A stretch of 64,000 nucleotides of DNA from Siphonodentalium dalli (taxonomy: Eukaryota; Mollusca; Scaphopoda; Gadilida; Siphonodentaliidae). Location: NCBI GenBank assembly GCA_032622095.1, contig CP136063.1, positions 9,529,814 to 9,593,813 of the forward strand. Direction: 5' to 3'. Made by a program: the position numbers and the translations under genes. Under the pieces are notes generated by a model. That model saw only the letters and a list, made by a program, of their open reading frames with translations, did no database searches and was not told the origin of the DNA. Shown here piece after piece: positions 48,701-60,632 of this stretch. Numbering within the stretch: position 1 is the stretch's first letter; every line of letters begins with the position of its first letter.

Positions 48701-51700
48701 CAAAAGGGCCATAACTCCGCCAAGAAACATTGAGCGGAAATCCGGATACCATTATATCTAGTAAACCTTCGATGCCTACATTCACTAGAGATTTCGCGTT
48801 CCTACTGCAATCAGTTTCTGAGTATTTCGAAATAAACGGAAAACGACCTCAGTAGAAAAACAATATACTTCCTTGGTTACACCATGGAAGTATAATAATA
48901 GGGCAAATCATGAGCTCAATAAATCGCATTTAAGGGACGGAAAATATAAAGTAGGATGATTATATCTTTCCCTTAACATGTGTGGGTTGATCTCAAGTGT
49001 TTGGAAGTGACCCCACCCCTGCCTCGAAATTGGGTGACGAGATTGGGAAATAGTCAAACCCGACCCAAAATGCGATTTTTGAGAGCCCGTAACTCCGTTA
49101 TTTTCCAATTGATTTTGAAATTGTTTTGAGTATTGTGATCAGCTAGTTACATTGATTATTTGTTATAAATTTTGTCTGATTCAGAGACGAATAACATTTT
49201 GTTTATTGGAATGAATATGGGCCCACATTCAAAGTTTGAGGGCCCAAATCTCCGCCATTTTTTAACGGATTTACAATCTGTTTTCAGTTTTATGATCAAC
49301 GTGTATGGTAGATGTTATATATCAAGTTTCATATGATTCGGAGACGAAATAAATTTTGGTACCCCGGACCACCCCTCCCCTGACCCACAACACTGAACCG
49401 ACACTGGCAAAATTTGGCTCATCGCGTGCTCTCTTCAGACCGCACGCATTGGCGTATCAGATGACATCCAAAGTTTGACATCTTCGGAGGAGATGTGATC
49501 ACAAGCATATGGGGCCAAATTTGCATTGTTTGAAGGCCCACAACTCTGTCATTTTTCAATGGATTTTCGAAATTCTTTCAGTTTCTAGATCGGTTGGCGG
49601 TATGGATGTTATATTCCAAGTTTCATCCGATTCGGAGAAGAATAAAAAATTGGTACCCCGGACCACCCCTCCCCTGACCCACAACACTGAACCGACACTG
49701 GCAAAAGTTGGCCCATCGCGTGCTCTCTTCAGACCGCACGCATTGGCGTATCAGATGACATCCAAAGTTCTACATCTTCGGAGGAGATGTGCGCACAAGC
49801 ACATGGGACCAAATTGCAAACTTTGAGGGCCCGTAACTCTTGCATTTCTTCTCGGATTACAAAAATCCTTTCCGGTATGGGTTTGTTTTCGTTCAGGGAA
49901 TCTACATACTTAAATAGATGAATGTCTAATAATAAAAAAAATTGCGAAAATTTTGCCCCCACCCCAGTGTAAAAATATATGGCCAACCCTGTCAAATTTT
50001 CTTCTTCGGACTAAGCTGACAACGATCAACACGACTACAAAAACCAAATACAGTTATCTGGAATGATACGGGAGGACAACAGAGTACAATAAAATAGAGG
50101 TTTGCCAACTATGGGCGGTAACTCTTCAGGGAAAGCGCGGACACAAGTTTTTATGCCCGTGGGCAGTAGTGCATATCGAGATGTGCATACGGTCTAATTT
50201 TCGATGTTCTGCTTCTTATAATTTCCGAGATAATAAAATGACATTTTTTCAAATAAAGGGAGATAACTCATCGATGAAAGCACGGACAAAATCGTTATGG
50301 GCCATAGGCATAGAACTCATGTACCCCAACCTACTTACCAAGTTTTAGTGTCCTACTTCTTATACTTTTCGAGTAATAGTGATTACAAAAGTGTCAAGTA
50401 TAATAATAATAATAACAATGAAAAATAATCGCAAAAGGGCCATAACTCCGCCAAGAAACATTGAGCGGAAATCCGGATACCATTATATCTAGTAAACCTT
50501 CGATGCCTACATTCACTAGAGATTTCGCGTTCCTACTGCAATCAGTTTCTGAGTATTTCGAAATAAACGGAAAACGACCTCAGTAGAAAAACAATATACT
50601 TCCTTGGTTACACCATGGAAGTATAATAATAGGGCAAATCATGAGCTCAATAAATCGCATTTAAGGGACGGAAAATATAAAGTAGGATGATTATATCTTT
50701 CCCTTAACATGTGTGGGTTGATCTCAAGTGTTTGGAAGTGACCCCACCCCTGCCTCGAAATTGGGTGACGAGATTGGGAAATAGTCAAACCCGACCCAAA
50801 ATGCGATTTTTGAGAGCCCGTAACTCCGTTATTTTCCAATTGATTTTGAAATTGTTTTGAGTATTGTGATCAGCTAGTTACATTGATTATTTGTTATAAA
50901 TTTTGTCTGATTCAGAGACGAATAACATTTTGTTTATTGGAATGAATATGGGCCCACATTCAAAGTTTGAGGGCCCAAATCTCCGCCATTTTTTAACGGA
51001 TTTACAATCTGTTTTCAGTTTTATGATCAACGTGTATGGTAGATGTTATATATCAAGTTTCATATGATTCGGAGACGAAATAAATTTTGGTACCCCGGAC
51101 CACCCCTCCCCTGACCCACAACACTGAACCGACACTGGCAAAATTTGGCTCATCGCGTGCTCTCTTCAGACCGCACGCATTGGCGTATCAGATGACATCC
51201 AAAGTTTGACATCTTCGGAGGAGATGTGATCACAAGCATATGGGGCCAAATTTGCATTGTTTGAAGGCCCACAACTCTGTCATTTTTCAATGGATTTTCG
51301 AAATTCTTTCAGTTTCTAGATCGGTTGGCGGTATGGATGTTATATTCCAAGTTTCATCCGATTCGGAGAAGAATAAAAAATTGGTACCCCGGACCACCCC
51401 TCCCCTGACCCACAACACTGAACCGACACTGGCAAAAGTTGGCCCATCGCGTGCTCTCTTCAGACCGCACGCATTGGCGTATCAGATGACATCCAAAGTT
51501 CTACATCTTCGGAGGAGATGTGCGCACAAGCACATGGGACCAAATTGCAAACTTTGAGGGCCCGTAACTCTTGCATTTCTTCTCGGATTACAAAAATCCT
51601 TTCCGGTATGGGTTTGTTTTCGTTCAGGGAATCTACATACTTAAATAGATGAATGTCTAATAATAAAAAAAATTGCGAAAATTTTGCCCCCACCCCAGTG

Positions 51701-52358
51701 TAAAAATATATGGCCAACCCTGTCAAATTTTCTTCTTCGGACTAAGCTGACAACGATCAACACGACTACAAAAACCAAATACAGTTATCTGGAATGATAC
51801 GGGAGGACAACAGAGTACAATAAAATAGAGGTTTGCCAACTATGGGCGGTAACTCTTCAGGGAAAGCGCGGACACAAGTTTTTATGCCCGTGGGCAGTAG
51901 TGCATATCGAGATGTGCATACGGTCTAATTTTCGATGTTCTGCTTCTTATAATTTCCGAGATAATAAAATGACATTTTTTCAAATAAAGGGAGATAACTC
52001 ATCGATGAAAGCACGGACAAAATCGTTATGGGCCATAGGCATAGAACTCATGTACCCCAACCTACTTACCAAGTTTTAGTGTCCTACTTCTTATACTTTT
52101 CGAGTAATAGTGATTACAAAAGTGTCAAGTATAATAATAATAATAACAATGAAAAATAATCGCAAAAGGGCCATAACTCCGCCAAGAAACATTGAGCGGA
52201 AATCCGGATACCATTATATCTAGTAAACCTTCGATGCCTACATTCACTAGAGATTTCGCGTTCCTACTGCAATCAGTTTCTGAGTATTTCGAAATAAACG
52301 GAAAACGACCTCAGTAGAAAAACAATATACTTCCTTGGTTACACCATGGAAGTATAAT
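39724..52358 (+). repeat. 12.6-kb tandem array of a 1731-bp unit, A(BA)7
   Basis: 'tatgggcggtaactcttcag' begins at 39724, 41455, 43186, 44917, 46648, 48379, 50110 and 51841, exactly 1731 bp apart. The eighth copy stops after 518 bp at a hairpin, 'tacttccttggttacacc' / 'atggaagta'. Every copy I compared by eye was identical, including the short (taa)n tract that normally varies. The three small open frames repeated in each unit (66, 105 and 88 codons) are therefore identical by duplication and show no domain. Within the unit two ~294-bp sub-blocks recur, with phrases like 'aagggccataactccgcc' and 'agggcccgtaactcttgc'. Confidence 0.97.
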
Positions 52359-52539
52359 TAATGACCTGTGTCTTTACATATATATATATGCTTCTGTGGT
52401 GAGAAGAGGTATTAATTAAATTGGGAGATATGGGTTGGAAGGGATGTTGGTTGATGGCAGGTGGGGGTGGGGGTGGGTCTGGGCCATGAGGGAGGGGCCA
52501 TGTTGGTGGGTGGAATGTTTCCAAAATTTCATTAAAGAG

Positions 52540-53085
52540 TAAAGTTTCATAACTCTGCAGATGTTATAATGGTGTCACTTTTTTCAAATTTTCAAATTTT
52601 ATCACATGTTTGAAAAATTGTTTTTTGTTTGTTAAATTGAGCAATGTCGCCCTGAAAATTCCAAAAATCTGAATTTAACCAAAAAACTTTTTTTTTGGAG
52701 TTATGTCACTGGCTCCGCCCACATTGGACACAGTGACCTCATTTGAACAAATCTGAACCACAGTCCCCCAAGGACCCTTTGTACAAAATATGAACCCATT
52801 TGACCCGATGGTACAAGAGAAGAAGTCGTTTTAAGAAATACTATGGAGGGAAAGAGTTATGGTCCTGGCTTTGCAACTATTTGACCTAGTGACCTCATTT
52901 GAACAAATCTGAATGAGAGTCACCTAGGGAACATCCACACCAAATATGAACCGTTCGGTCTGATGGTTCCAGAGGAGAAGATGTTCAAAGAATTGTTGAC
53001 GGATGGATAGACGGACGGACAGATGGACGGACGGACGAGGAGTGATGACTATAGCTCCATCGGAGACTAAAAAGCTCACGAAGAT
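52540..53085 (+). mobile_element. Pearl-like element fragment
   Basis: Two core blocks with 'gtgacctcatttgaacaaat' (52731 and 52891) and 'caccaaatatgaaccg' are followed by a degenerate (gacg/gatg)n tract (52990-53035). The terminal hairpin is 'ctccatcggag' and the end is 'actaaaaagctc'. Left end not defined. Nearby 52378-52390 is a short (at)n and 52460-52480 is G-rich. Confidence 0.65.
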
Positions 53086-53089
53086 GTCA

Positions 53090-54077
53090 AATCAACCACT
53101 TTATTCGAACTATCAGTAATTCTGAATGTCCGAAGAGATCAGAAACTTTCTTCATTTTTAGAAGGATGTTCTGTATCTGATGCATTGTTGCCAAAATCTA
53201 ACTTACGCTTATTATTCATATTTGTGAAAGCTGAGTTACGAAGGACATATTCATGATAATTCATCTAACACCTATCAAAACACAGTTTAGACTTCAGGAA
53301 GCCCTTTGTTTGACTAATGTTTGTCAAATTGGAGTCAATAGCCTTACTCAGTGTTATAATCGAGTACAAATTATAACCCATTCACCCCAGCGATATAATA
53401 AGTCAATGTCACATAAGCCGCAAATCTATTACACGCTTTCAATTAGGACGCAATTAATAAACAATGAAGAGTGGATATTTGAAGTATAGAGTACAGAAAC
53501 GTATTGGTGAAAATCCACCTTGAAATTACCAACTGTACACTACTTATCACCCCCCTCCTCCAGCTCAACAAGTCCCCTCCCAACTAGGCTCCAGACTCCC
53601 AAGTCTTAGGTTGGAATTTCACAACCGACACCTCAAACTTTCTCAATTGTTGGAAATTTCCAATCTCACAAGCACCTTTTTCTAAAACCATTTAGACATG
53701 TTTGAAGCCTAATTATCCATGGACCCAAAACACCATACATGTATGTCAGATTAATCAGTCAGGTGGTTCTAAGGTAGATGCTTTACATTAGGACTACTCT
53801 ACATTAAAGCCTGACCGCAGATATGGGGTCCTAAATATAGTAACAGGATTTTGTTATGAGAAATAGTTCCTCTAATATTGGTATATCTCGTATATTCCAC
53901 ATATCATTGTGGTGTGAACTCACAATTTAGGCTATAGTTACAAGTATAACATTTGTGAACGTATTTTTCTTCCACTGCATTGGAGACTGAAGTCAGCCCA
54001 AACAAAAATCCATCGGCACCGTTCTTTGATCTCCGTGGCGTCTTTGGCTGGTCCACGGCCAGTGAATAACAACATAC
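53090..54077. other. No supported gene
   Basis: AT-rich sequence containing the 50-bp repeat shared with 37591-37641 (here 53451-53500). A minus-strand frame continues from 54078 to a stop at 53904 ('RRSKNGADGFLFGL') and could be read-through of the candidate exon at 54284-54078. Confidence 0.45.
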
Positions 54078-54284
54078 CAGGCTACTCGTTTCATACTTCA
54101 TTAAAATGGTTTTCTTGAATTTACGTTGCGTGTTCAGACATGCCATTCTGGTGTTAATAACATGCATATTGGCATTTAAATTTTCAAAATTGGACAATAA
54201 ATACTTTTTGTCTTTATTCAATATTTCTGAGTCTCGTTGCCAACGTAAATAAAACGTGTTTCCGCTATATAAGAACTTCGGGTT
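54078..54284 (-). CDS. Possible internal exon, unrecognised
   Basis: After 'gataaaacacag' (acceptor at 54285) a frame opens 'NPKFLYSGNTFYLRWQRDSE' and runs 69 codons to a donor, 'ctg|gtatgt', at 54077. It is in phase 0 at both ends and has 207 nt. The peptide is basic and helix-like in its second half ('FENLNANMHVINTRMACL'). I recognise no family. The frame stays open beyond the donor to 53904, so the exon end is uncertain. It is on the same strand as the ARM/Mab-21 gene and could be an upstream exon, but its phase does not match the ARM exon directly, so another exon would be needed between them. Confidence 0.3.
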
Positions 54285-55017
54285 CTGTGTTTTATCAGTG
54301 TTAGATTAAATGAAAATGGCTCATTCGAACTGATTTGAACCTAACTAAAATTATGTATTCTAATTTGATAGTACGGAGTAACTAAAATTATGTATTTGTA
54401 ATTTGATAGTGAGTATGGAGTTTACAGTGATAATATATGCATAACGATACACAAAATTTCGATACCAGCACATCAATAAACTTAATATACCCGTACCGCC
54501 GTAATATTAATATCCTCCTTTTCTTAATAAACGCTCTTTATTCATATCGTAACGGGAGTAAACTAGTAATAAGCGACCTTTATTGTTTCCTGTTGGAAAA
54601 AACAAGCGGGACCCGATTTCAGTCTATGATTAGAACTTGAATAAGGCCTTCGGTTGTATATTAATGTCGGTATATAAAACTATTTGACCCGTTTGTCGAC
54701 CTATCTATTTTTGTTAGCACCGGACCAACGTGTAATTAAATCGAGCATTTCTGGTTTTAAACTGCCAGATGGCTTTTTGAACTGGTTGTTACAATATATT
54801 ATTATTGTCTTTCGATAAATCGAACAAGAGTTACTGACCTTATATATTCATTAATCGTTAATATATATTCGTTTGATTGTCTATTCATATCAAGATATAC
54901 ATAATCGACAAGCAAAGAAATAGAAACGCCATGCAATAATAGCGGGACAGCAAGAAGAAACCGCGATTTTTTTTATAATAAAGAAATAAAATTATTTTTT
55001 GGTTGCTGTAATTACTA

Positions 55018-56148
55018 ACAAGAGGTGGCATCAGAGATGCTGTGTCTCGTTTTCGGTGGCTTACCGCCGGTGGCTACCGCCAATTCGTGTGCATCAGTAT
55101 CGGTAGACTAATTAATAGGTAAAATCGAAAAATGACTAATTAAGGGCCATAACTCCATCAAATTTTATCGGGCCAGGCTGGTTTTCGAACTCGTCTGAAA
55201 TATTCTTGGCAAGTATGTCTATTCCAAATTTTAAACAAATTGGAGGACGTTTGTTGAAGTTATCGCGCTAACGAGCTAAAAATTCACGAAAAATGACTAA
55301 TTAAGGGCCATAACTCTATCAAATTTGATTGGGCCAGGCTGGTTTTCGAACTCGTCCAGGATATTATTGGAAGACACTTATATACCAAATTTTAGTTGAA
55401 TCGGATGACGTTTGTTGAAGTTATGGCGCTAACGAGCTAAAAATTCGTACAAAATGACTACTTAAGGACCATAACTCTATCAAATTTTATCGGACCTGGC
55501 CGGTTTTCGAACTCGACCGAGATATTCTTGGGAGACACCTATATACCAAATTTCAATCAAATCGGATAACGTTTGTTGAAGTTATCGTGCTAACGAGCTG
55601 AAAATTCGTGAAAAATGACTAATTAAGGGCCATAACTCTATCAAATTTTATCGGACCAGGCCGGTTTTCGAACTCATCCGAGATATTCTTGGGAGACACC
55701 TATATACCAAATTTCAATCAAATCGGATAACGTTTGTTGAAGTTATCGCGCTAACGAGCTGAAAATTCGTGAAAAATGACTAATTAAGGGCCATAACTCT
55801 ATAAAATTTTGTCGGACCAGGGCGGTTTTCGAACTCGTCCGAGATATTCTTGGGAGACACCTATAGCCCAAATTTCAATCGAATCAGATAACGTTTGTTG
55901 AAGTTGTCGCGCTAACGAGCCTAAAATCAGTGAAAAATGGCAAAGGACCATAACTCTGTAATAAATGTGCAGACGAACCCGATTTTTTGTCTGCAGATTA
56001 CGTTCATGGATATGTACTCACACCCCAAATTATTTTTTAATCCGTCAATAAACGGTTGAGTTATAAGCAAAACACGCCGCCCGCCCGTCAGCCGCCCGCC
56101 CGTCCCTCATCAAACTATAAGTCGAGTTTTGAAAAAAAACTTGACTAA
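55018..56148 (+). mobile_element. Pearl-like / Helentron-associated element, copy 1
   Basis: Starts 'acaagaggtggcatcagaga'. Has a core of five tandem 161-bp units ('taagggccataactctatc' at 55142, 55303, 55464, 55625 and 55786, with 'gttgaagttatcgcgctaac' between). Then comes a (cccg)n tract and a terminal hairpin, 'gtcgagtttt' / 'aaaacttgac', ending CTAA. Same family and orientation as 60633-61748. Confidence 0.8.
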
Positions 56149-57086
56149 TAAAAGAGAGCACAATCCATTATTTTGACTCCATCAAATTTGGGTTGAAAAT
56201 TGGTTAGCAAAGTCCTTAATTATGTGTTTTCAAATAAAGAATAAATGTCAATTTCGTTCAGTTAAAAATTTAAATATATAGCTATGTTTGTATTGTCCGT
56301 TACACCTTCTATTAGCTTCTGTAAATATGTTTCATAATTTTTATTATATTATTTGTCCAATAAAGTGTGTTATTACTACAACTGATATAATCAAGACCCT
56401 TGTAAATGATCCCACAATCGCGTCAATTAGTTGTTATTGTTACAACTAAATGTTCTTTCAATAAGACAAAGACCAATCTGCCAAGTAATTAACCAGACCA
56501 ATAGACTGGCTGAATCTTCCCAGCCGAATCTTCCTGCGACCGAAAATAACCGAGCCGAATCTTCCCACGACGAAATCTTCCCGTTCCCATTTATAGGTGG
56601 ATGAGAATAATTCAATGATTTATGAATGGAAGAAATGCGAGAAATTGACTATCTTCCCTAAAATTCCTTCAATAGTTTTAAAACTGTCAAAAATATTTTC
56701 ATTCCCGGTAACGTGACTCTTTGAATACATGACCTCTCGGTATTGGAACACAACGACCTATATTACACAGAGAAATTAACTGTGTATACCGTATACACAG
56801 AGAAATTAACTGTGTATACCGTTCAAATTGGACAAATATGTGCAGCAAATATTTTGTTCGTGTCCGTAGCCCCACTAAGGAGTTCCCGGACCCAATTCCT
56901 GTCACATACGGTATACTTCCGAGTAAATTATGACATATTTGTATAGACGTCAGACAAAACGAAAATGACTGTCAAATGATGTGTTATCAAATCGAAAAAT
57001 ACGACTGGATTCACAAAATTAGAACAGTACTACTATAGTGTCAAGTGATAAAGTACTACTATAGTGTCAAGTGATAAAGAACTATT
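56149..57086. other. No gene; two short tandem duplications
   Basis: A ~31-bp unit with 'cagagaaattaactgtgtat' is doubled at 56765-56822. A ~31-bp unit with 'gtactactatagtgtcaag' is doubled at 57026-57080. Confidence 0.6.
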
Positions 57087-57238
57087 AGTGTGATCGTTGT
57101 AGAGTTGAACCCGGAATAAATTGGATACAAGCTGATTTTTGTGTTATTCGACGCGGAAAAACACCAGGAACAACATATCCAAAATCTGCAAAAATCCGCT
57201 CATGGGAAAATTCAGGATCCAAGATGGCGTTCATAATG
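57087..57238 (+). repeat. Left member of an inverted pair
   Basis: Reverse complement of 62485-62646. Shared phrases include 'aacccggaataaattggata', 'ggaacaacatatccaaaatc' and 'atccaagatggcgt'. Similarity stops abruptly on the outer side at 'agtgtgrtcgttg'. Confidence 0.75.
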
Positions 57239-57822
57239 TATGCTGTTATCGCAAAATACTGAAATTCTGCGGTAGATGCTCCAATTAATGCCAAATTCGT
57301 AATACATTGAAATATATACAAACAATGCTTTGTCGTAAACCATATCTGTAGAATGTACATGTATTTCCCAAAATGGCCGCCAAAATGGACAAATCGAATG
57401 AAATTTGCATGTTGTGCAAAATTGAAGATATAGTCATACACGAGTGAACAAACTCTCGAATTATGCAAGGAAGAATGATTGCAGAGTATAAGAGAAACTT
57501 TTGATTAGAGATGTACGAATTATCTCTAATGTATCTCACGAGAGAGCAAGCGAAACCAGGGTCTTATGAAACGGTTAAATCTTGACTTTTGTACGCCCAG
57601 AAACGGAAACATAACGCAGTTTTTTCTGTACTGCTTATCTTGAATCGTGTGATATATGTGTAATTCAACAGCTAAATGGGATTTAGTAGAGATGTATTGA
57701 CTATGAGACCTTTTTCTAGAAGCAGAAAAATGTGTACTCCGAGCAGTCTCACGAATGTGACCGATCATAATTTATTTTGTTATCTACAACATGAAACCTT
57801 TAAAAATTAACTGATATATAGA

Positions 57823-57968
57823 GGATCTCTAATGAGTCGCAATTCTATATGAAATTTATTAACCGAGTGCACTAAATTCGATTCGATCCGAGCTTTAGCG
57901 AGGATCAAATCGAATTTAGTGCACGAGGTTAATAAATTTCATATAGAATTGCGACGAATTTGAGATCC
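57823..57968. mobile_element. 146-bp palindromic foldback element
   Basis: Two ~66-bp arms meet around a 13-base loop, 'gagctttagcgag'. The outer ends are 'ggatctct' and 'gagatcc', with inner 'gtgcactaaattcgattcga' mirrored on the right. Same architecture, length and core words as 27251-27395, so both are members of one family. Confidence 0.85.
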
Positions 57969-58296
57969 TTTTTATCACATAATCGTATTTTAAAGAGGAA
58001 AAATGATATCAAAACGGCAGGAGTTAAAACAATAATACTGATTTCCTTATCACAACTAAAGAAGAAGTACAGACACCTTCGAGCAAAAATATAGTTCCAT
58101 TTTAAATGTGTCTTTTCATGTTGACAAAAGTGTTCAACTACCCTTATCACCCATGCGTTTATCATAGTCGACCCAAATTAACAAAACACAACTTTAATAT
58201 CCCAATTAAATTGTAATTAACACAACAATAACATTGATAAGTTCATAAACTGTGTCATCCCCGTCGGTGCCCCTGGCGGGAAGTTGAGTCATGACG

Positions 58297-59901
58297 TCAC
58301 TGGCTATTCTCAGAATCGCTGTCAATCACACGAATTGTCCTTCGTTTTGGTTCAGTTGCACTTTTATCTTGGTTATAGATGTTGACGTTTATGGTTCCTC
58401 CGGATATGGCACCTCCAAAAACTGTTATAGATTTGCTGTACAGCTGTGCATTTAGTTGTTTTGATAGTCCCACCGATTCGGGAACGACCAATGAAGGAGT
58501 GGGCGAACTGTTATTTACATCAACAGTCATTTCCTGTGAAGTCGAAGGTCGACAGGTTGGGAAATCACCGTGTTTCAAACTTTCATTCGTGGAGATATCG
58601 TTACTCCGAATTTTGGATATGTTACGGTGTTGCTCGTCATTTAGGTGACTGTAATTATTTATTGATGCCAGGTTTTTGTGTCCAGTGATCTGTATTATTT
58701 GAGTTGGAGGAATATTTGATTCACTGAGTTTCTGAACAAGATGTTTTCGGGCACTGTGATTTGTGAGCCTTTTCTCGGAAGACAGACTAGCTGCTTTTGC
58801 CATTCTTTTCATGATCGAGGTGAGTTTATTTACACCCACTGGCTGTCGTTTAAACCATTGGTCATTTGCACCAAGCTTGCTTTGATATGTATGTGTTGCT
58901 ATGTAGAATGGGTCGGTAGGTTTACAGTAGTTCTTTGGTCTGAGTTCTGCAAATTTCTTGTAGACAGAAACAGGGCAACGATCTACATTTGATATTGCCT
59001 ACATTTTTGGCTTCACTGCCCTTACATCTCTGGGATTTTGTCCGGAACGAGTTTTTGTCTGTCGTTCTTCAAAATCTAGATATTCTTGCCCCAAAGAATC
59101 CTTGCAAAGCGTTACATCACCCCAACACATATCTCGATGCTCGTCGGACCCCCTCAAACCGAATTGTTGGGTGTTATAAAACCAAAGTGTGTTTAATATC
59201 GATTCTGGTGATGATGTACCGAAACACGAAGACTCCCACAGTTTCTCTATTTCATCATCATTTATTGGGTCAGATTTCCTGGCAAGGTTACCTAGACCTT
59301 GACCTTTTAAGCTTTTCTGTTTAGCCTTTAACACTTCGCGAACTTTCATGAATTCTGTGCTTGTAGCTATTTGAAAACCATAATCACACCGTTTCAACTC
59401 TCTGTCAAAACTGGACATAAATCCACGTAATGTTGATGGTTCATATTCAGCCCCTCCTTGTTTCCTGACCCCGAGAAAGAACTTGCTTAAAATAAGGCAC
59501 AGCTGATCTGGCGAAATTTCTTGGATGGGTCTGTCAACATTAATCTGAGGACTATGCATGAACGATTTAAGGAGTTTCATGTCATAATATGTTTTTGAGA
59601 GAGTACTTTTATTGACCTGGGCGTCTACATAATCTTGAATTTCTGTAGTAGGCACAAATATAAATCTTTCATCATCAGTGTTTACGTTTTGCGAGTTCAC
59701 ACGTGTCGTCTGATTCTGAATGAGTGACAGCCTTTCTTGTTTCAAATTCACCGTGAAGTCAATTCCATCCAATTTCACAACGAAAATGGCCCCGTGTGTT
59801 GATTGAATAACACGTTCTATCTTCCCAACGCCTTCATTGTCTATTTTGACTGACGATCCTACAGCGTACATAACATCGGAATTCGGATCACATGTCGACA
59901 T
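58297..59901 (-). pseudogene. DUF3504/Crypton-like tyrosine recombinase with one in-frame stop
   Basis: An intronless frame of about 534 codons from the Met at 59901 ('MSTCDPNSD'; the frame stays open upstream to 59973). Catalytic parts are all visible: Arg250 in 'QQFGLRGSDEHRD', a likely Lys283 in 'FEERQTKTRSGQ', His382 and Arg385 in 'LTNHSARKHLV', His408 in 'ITGHKNLAS' and the nucleophile Tyr417 in 'NNYSHLN'. A core-binding helical region precedes them ('TLRGFMSSFDRELKR'). Relatives in invertebrates are Crypton-derived genes and KCTD1/ZMYM-type domesticates. Codon 301 (59001-58999) is TAG; the frame continues without another stop ('DRCPVSVYKKFAELRP', then to 58297), so it is one nonsense change rather than two genes. 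It may be a young pseudogene, an assembly or allele difference, or read-through. The C-terminal tail ends in a 'ITVFGGAISGGTINVNI' beta-like strand and an acidic end. Confidence 0.85.
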
Positions 59902-59984
59902 TTTTATTTTGTAAACAGAGCAGAAATAGTTCCGGTATTGACATCGATATGATGATATCATTGCGCTAAGCACCGCGCGTGCGT

Positions 59985-60012
59985 CATCTCACGTGGCGAT
60001 AATACACGTGTG
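59985..60012 (-). promoter_or_regulatory. Possible E-box pair upstream of the recombinase frame
   Basis: Two CACGTG palindromes, 59990-59995 and 60005-60010, lie about 90-110 bp upstream of the proposed start in a locally CpG-containing stretch. Promoter function is inference from position only. Confidence 0.2.
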
Positions 60013-60632
60013 TCTTACTCAAAATTATTAAACCGGATATAGTGGCTAATTATGTGATAAAAAACGGTATGAAAGATATTCATATAGTACTGGGTAAAAT
60101 GCGTATATTCTATTGTCCGTGTCTCAAAATAGTAGTCCTAGTTGCCTGAGATCAAGTGATAAAACACGAATATTTCGCTTTTATCACAAGAATGCATGGT
60201 GGTATACCATGAACTAAATTTATTAAAACACGAAGGAGTACCGTAGACTATCGTCAATAAATTCTAAACTTGACAAAATTGCCTACATACTCTGTGACAA
60301 AGACTGTGTTTCTACCTGGAAATTATATTTGGTTGAATTCACCAATGCCACATCTACGCGAAACTTACTACGTTTTCTTCAACCGCATCACCACATTTAC
60401 TCCTTCTCCCTAATGTTACACATAGCTGCTGCACACAGAACCACAATAAATACTATTGCGTGAATGTTCAACGTTGAAATAACATCTTAAACGGTGATCA
60501 CTCGATATTTAGTATGATTATGTGGGTGGTATTGGTAAGATATTTTCAAACAAAAAATATAATGAAAACTAATAGTGTGCATTGCGTAGCTGCATATTCC
60601 AGTTGTAAAGTTGTGATTGAAGTAATTTGAAC
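60013..60632. other. No gene recognised
   Basis: AT-rich spacer between the recombinase frame and the second pearl-like element. No repeat identified. Confidence 0.5.

Noticed and set aside
40253-51726. Three small open frames (66, 105 and 88 codons) conserved in every array unit
   Set aside because: Their identity follows from identical DNA copies. They overlap on opposite strands, lack domains and show no splice or start context.
57085-57468. 127-codon minus-strand frame and the similar one at 62658-62350
   Set aside because: They run through an inverted-repeat pair, and their translations are not alike in the way a conserved protein would be.
58297-58839. Reading the recombinase as two separate genes
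   Set aside because: The two parts are in the same frame with no other stop between them, and each alone lacks part of the active site.
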